Assembly (NCBI GenBank): GCA_019057355.1
Contig: DXJM01000345.1
Location: forward strand, 1-6,999
Direction of reading: 5' to 3'
Length of the DNA: 6,999 bases
Source: Promethearchaeota archaeon
GTDB taxonomy: Archaea > Asgardarchaeota > Lokiarchaeia > Sigyniarchaeales > SOKP01
The notes beneath the pieces were generated by a model. That model had not been told where the DNA came from and ran no database searches. It saw only the letters and a program-made list of their open reading frames with translations. The translations under genes and the position numbers were made by a program. Of this stretch, positions 5,599 through 6,999 are shown in pieces (the stretch's first letter is position 1; every line of letters begins with the position of its first letter).

Positions 5599-6999
5599 AT
5601 GAGTAACTCTAAAAAGAAAAATAAAATTCTCCTTGGTGAGGACGATATATTTGTAAATTCTTCAAAAATTCACTTGTCCTATTCTGTTGGAAGTTTTTAC
5701 AATGACCTCATCACCACATGTCTTGCTACATGGGTGTTTAAATTTTATGAAACAGAGATCTTTTTAGCCCTTGAATTATCAGTAATAGCATTCATATTAT
5801 GGGGAGTGTGGAATGCTTTTAATGATCCAATCGTGGGATACATCTCGGATTTAAACCTAAATTTTACTCGAAAGCGAGGAAAAAAAAATACATGGTTCTT
5901 AATAACAGCCATACCCAGTGCTTTCATCTATATTATGATTTTCATTCCTCCAACACTCAATGAGATTTTCATTTTTTTTTGGTTATTGGGGAGTCTATGT
6001 CTTTTTGACACGTTATTTTCATTCATGACCGTTAATTGGCAAGGTATTTTTCCAAGCAAGTTTCGTACAAATGAAGAACGCACAAGAGTAGGGGCATGGC
6101 AAACCTTTCTTTCAAACGTGGGTCTCGTAGTAGGCTTGGTGGTGCCACTTCTAATAATAAGTCAGAAGGCTCCAGGAGCGAATATTCCATCATATGTCAT
6201 TGCAGGAATAGTGATAACAATAATAGCTATAATTTCAGTAATTTTAATTTTTCCAAGCATGCATCAAGATAAAAAGATGATAGAATCTGAATTTCAATTA
6301 AATAAGAAAAAACCGTCCCTCATTGAATCGTTTAAATTTATATTCAAACAAAAAAATTTTATCAGTTATATAATAGCATATTTAGCTCAAAATGTCGTTA
6401 TGGTGCTATTATTGGCATCAATTCCATATTATGTAGATTATATTATACATGTTGATGATATTTTTGAAAATTTACTCTTCGTCCCATTTCTCATCTCAAG
6501 CGTGATTTCAATACCTTTTTGGATTAGGATTGCCAGGAAATATGGAAATAGAACAGGTTATATCTTTGGAACGGGATTATCATCTCTATTTCTTGTAATA
6601 ACTTTTTTCTCTTTTGACTTGGTGAGTATCATTTTTTGTCTAGTTTTGATTGGATTTAGCATGGGAGGCTCTTGGACGTTATTATATCCTACTTTTTCCG
6701 ATGTTATCGACGAGATTGTAGTCAAAACTGAACAGCGAAATGAAGGAGTATATTATGGAATTAGAACGTTTTTTAGCCGTTTTGCAATTGTTATCCAAGC
6801 CATCACATTTGGGATCATCCATCCTCTTACCGGATTTATCGCTAATAGTCCTACTCAATCAATACTTGCTCAAAATGGAATCAAAATTGGAATGTTTTTG
6901 GTTCCAGCATTTTTTTACATGCTTGGTTGTATTTGCATGTGGAAGATTTATGATCTTAAATTACATAAAGTCCAATATATAAAACAAAAATTGAAAGAA
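5599..6999 (+). CDS. GPH/MFS_2 family cation-coupled symporter (3'-partial)
   Basis: Open from ATG at 5599 to the right edge, 467 residues without a stop; an in-frame TAG at 5581-5583 makes this ATG the first possible start. The sequence is strongly hydrophobic, fitting the 12 membrane helices of the family. Hallmarks of glycoside-pentoside-hexuronide transporters (melibiose-carrier type) are YSVGSFYNDL in helix 1 (28-37), WNAFNDPIVGYISDLN (71-86) followed by the basic loop TRKRGKK (90-96), FRTNEERTRVGAWQTF (155-170), and SDVIDEI then RNEGVYYGIRTFFSRF (367-395). A lysine-rich cytoplasmic loop lies near 224-252. It should import a small organic solute with Na+ or H+; sugars, sugar acids and other carboxylates are known for relatives. 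At 467 residues it already has typical length, so little is missing. It is transcribed away from the four-enzyme operon, suggesting it imports their substrate. No clear ribosome-binding site is seen. Confidence 0.92.
   Translation, partial: MSNSKKKNKILLGEDDIFVNSSKIHLSYSVGSFYNDLITTCLATWVFKFYETEIFLALELSVIAFILWGVWNAFNDPIVGYISDLNLNFTRKRGKKNTWFLITAIPSAFIYIMIFIPPTLNEIFIFFWLLGSLCLFDTLFSFMTVNWQGIFPSKFRTNEERTRVGAWQTFLSNVGLVVGLVVPLLIISQKAPGANIPSYVIAGIVITIIAIISVILIFPSMHQDKKMIESEFQLNKKKPSLIESFKFIFKQKNFISYIIAYLAQNVVMVLLLASIPYYVDYIIHVDDIFENLLFVPFLISSVISIPFWIRIARKYGNRTGYIFGTGLSSLFLVITFFSFDLVSIIFCLVLIGFSMGGSWTLLYPTFSDVIDEIVVKTEQRNEGVYYGIRTFFSRFAIVIQAITFGIIHPLTGFIANSPTQSILAQNGIKIGMFLVPAFFYMLGCICMWKIYDLKLHKVQYIKQKLKE

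Overview
The window is AT-rich. It holds four complete genes in one direction on the minus strand, one large transporter gene on the plus strand cut by the right edge, and the last 43 codons of another plus-strand gene at the left edge. The organism is most likely an archaeon. Likely start sites lack strong Shine-Dalgarno sequences, TATA-box-like elements sit at suitable distances upstream of both divergent genes, and the protein set (GPH-type transporter, membrane-embedded M28 peptidase, fold-type II PLP enzyme) resembles what is common in Asgard/Lokiarchaeia-like genomes. This placement is an inference from style; there is no marker gene in the window, and an AT-rich anaerobic bacterium cannot be excluded.

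Layout, left to right. Positions 2-133 (+) are the C-terminal tail of an unrecognised protein. After an 11-base gap it converges on 145-1848 (-), a YtcJ/NfdA-like metal-dependent amidohydrolase. Upstream of that come 1876-3042 (-), an enzyme of the D-cysteine desulfhydrase/ACC deaminase family; 3026-4210 (-), an M28 metallopeptidase carrying transmembrane helices inside its catalytic domain; and 4239-5423 (-), an enolase-superfamily (mandelate racemase/muconate lactonizing) enzyme with a GTG start. The gaps are 27 bases, a 17-base overlap and 28 bases, so these four probably form one operon read from about 5430 leftwards. Positions 5424-5598 are a divergent control region with TATA-like boxes, three tandem 8-base repeats and a perfect 16-base palindrome. 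From 5599 to the right edge runs a GPH/MFS_2 family transporter (467 codons seen, no stop).

Taken together this looks like a small catabolic module: an importer divergently transcribed from four enzymes that could racemise or dehydrate (enolase superfamily), hydrolyse amide or peptide bonds (M28, amidohydrolase) and eliminate an amino group (PLP enzyme) from an amino-acid-derived or N-acylated substrate. The individual families are secure from motifs. The substrate, the order of steps and the idea that all five act together are inference. Nothing resembling an RNA gene, CRISPR array, insertion sequence or regulator gene was seen.
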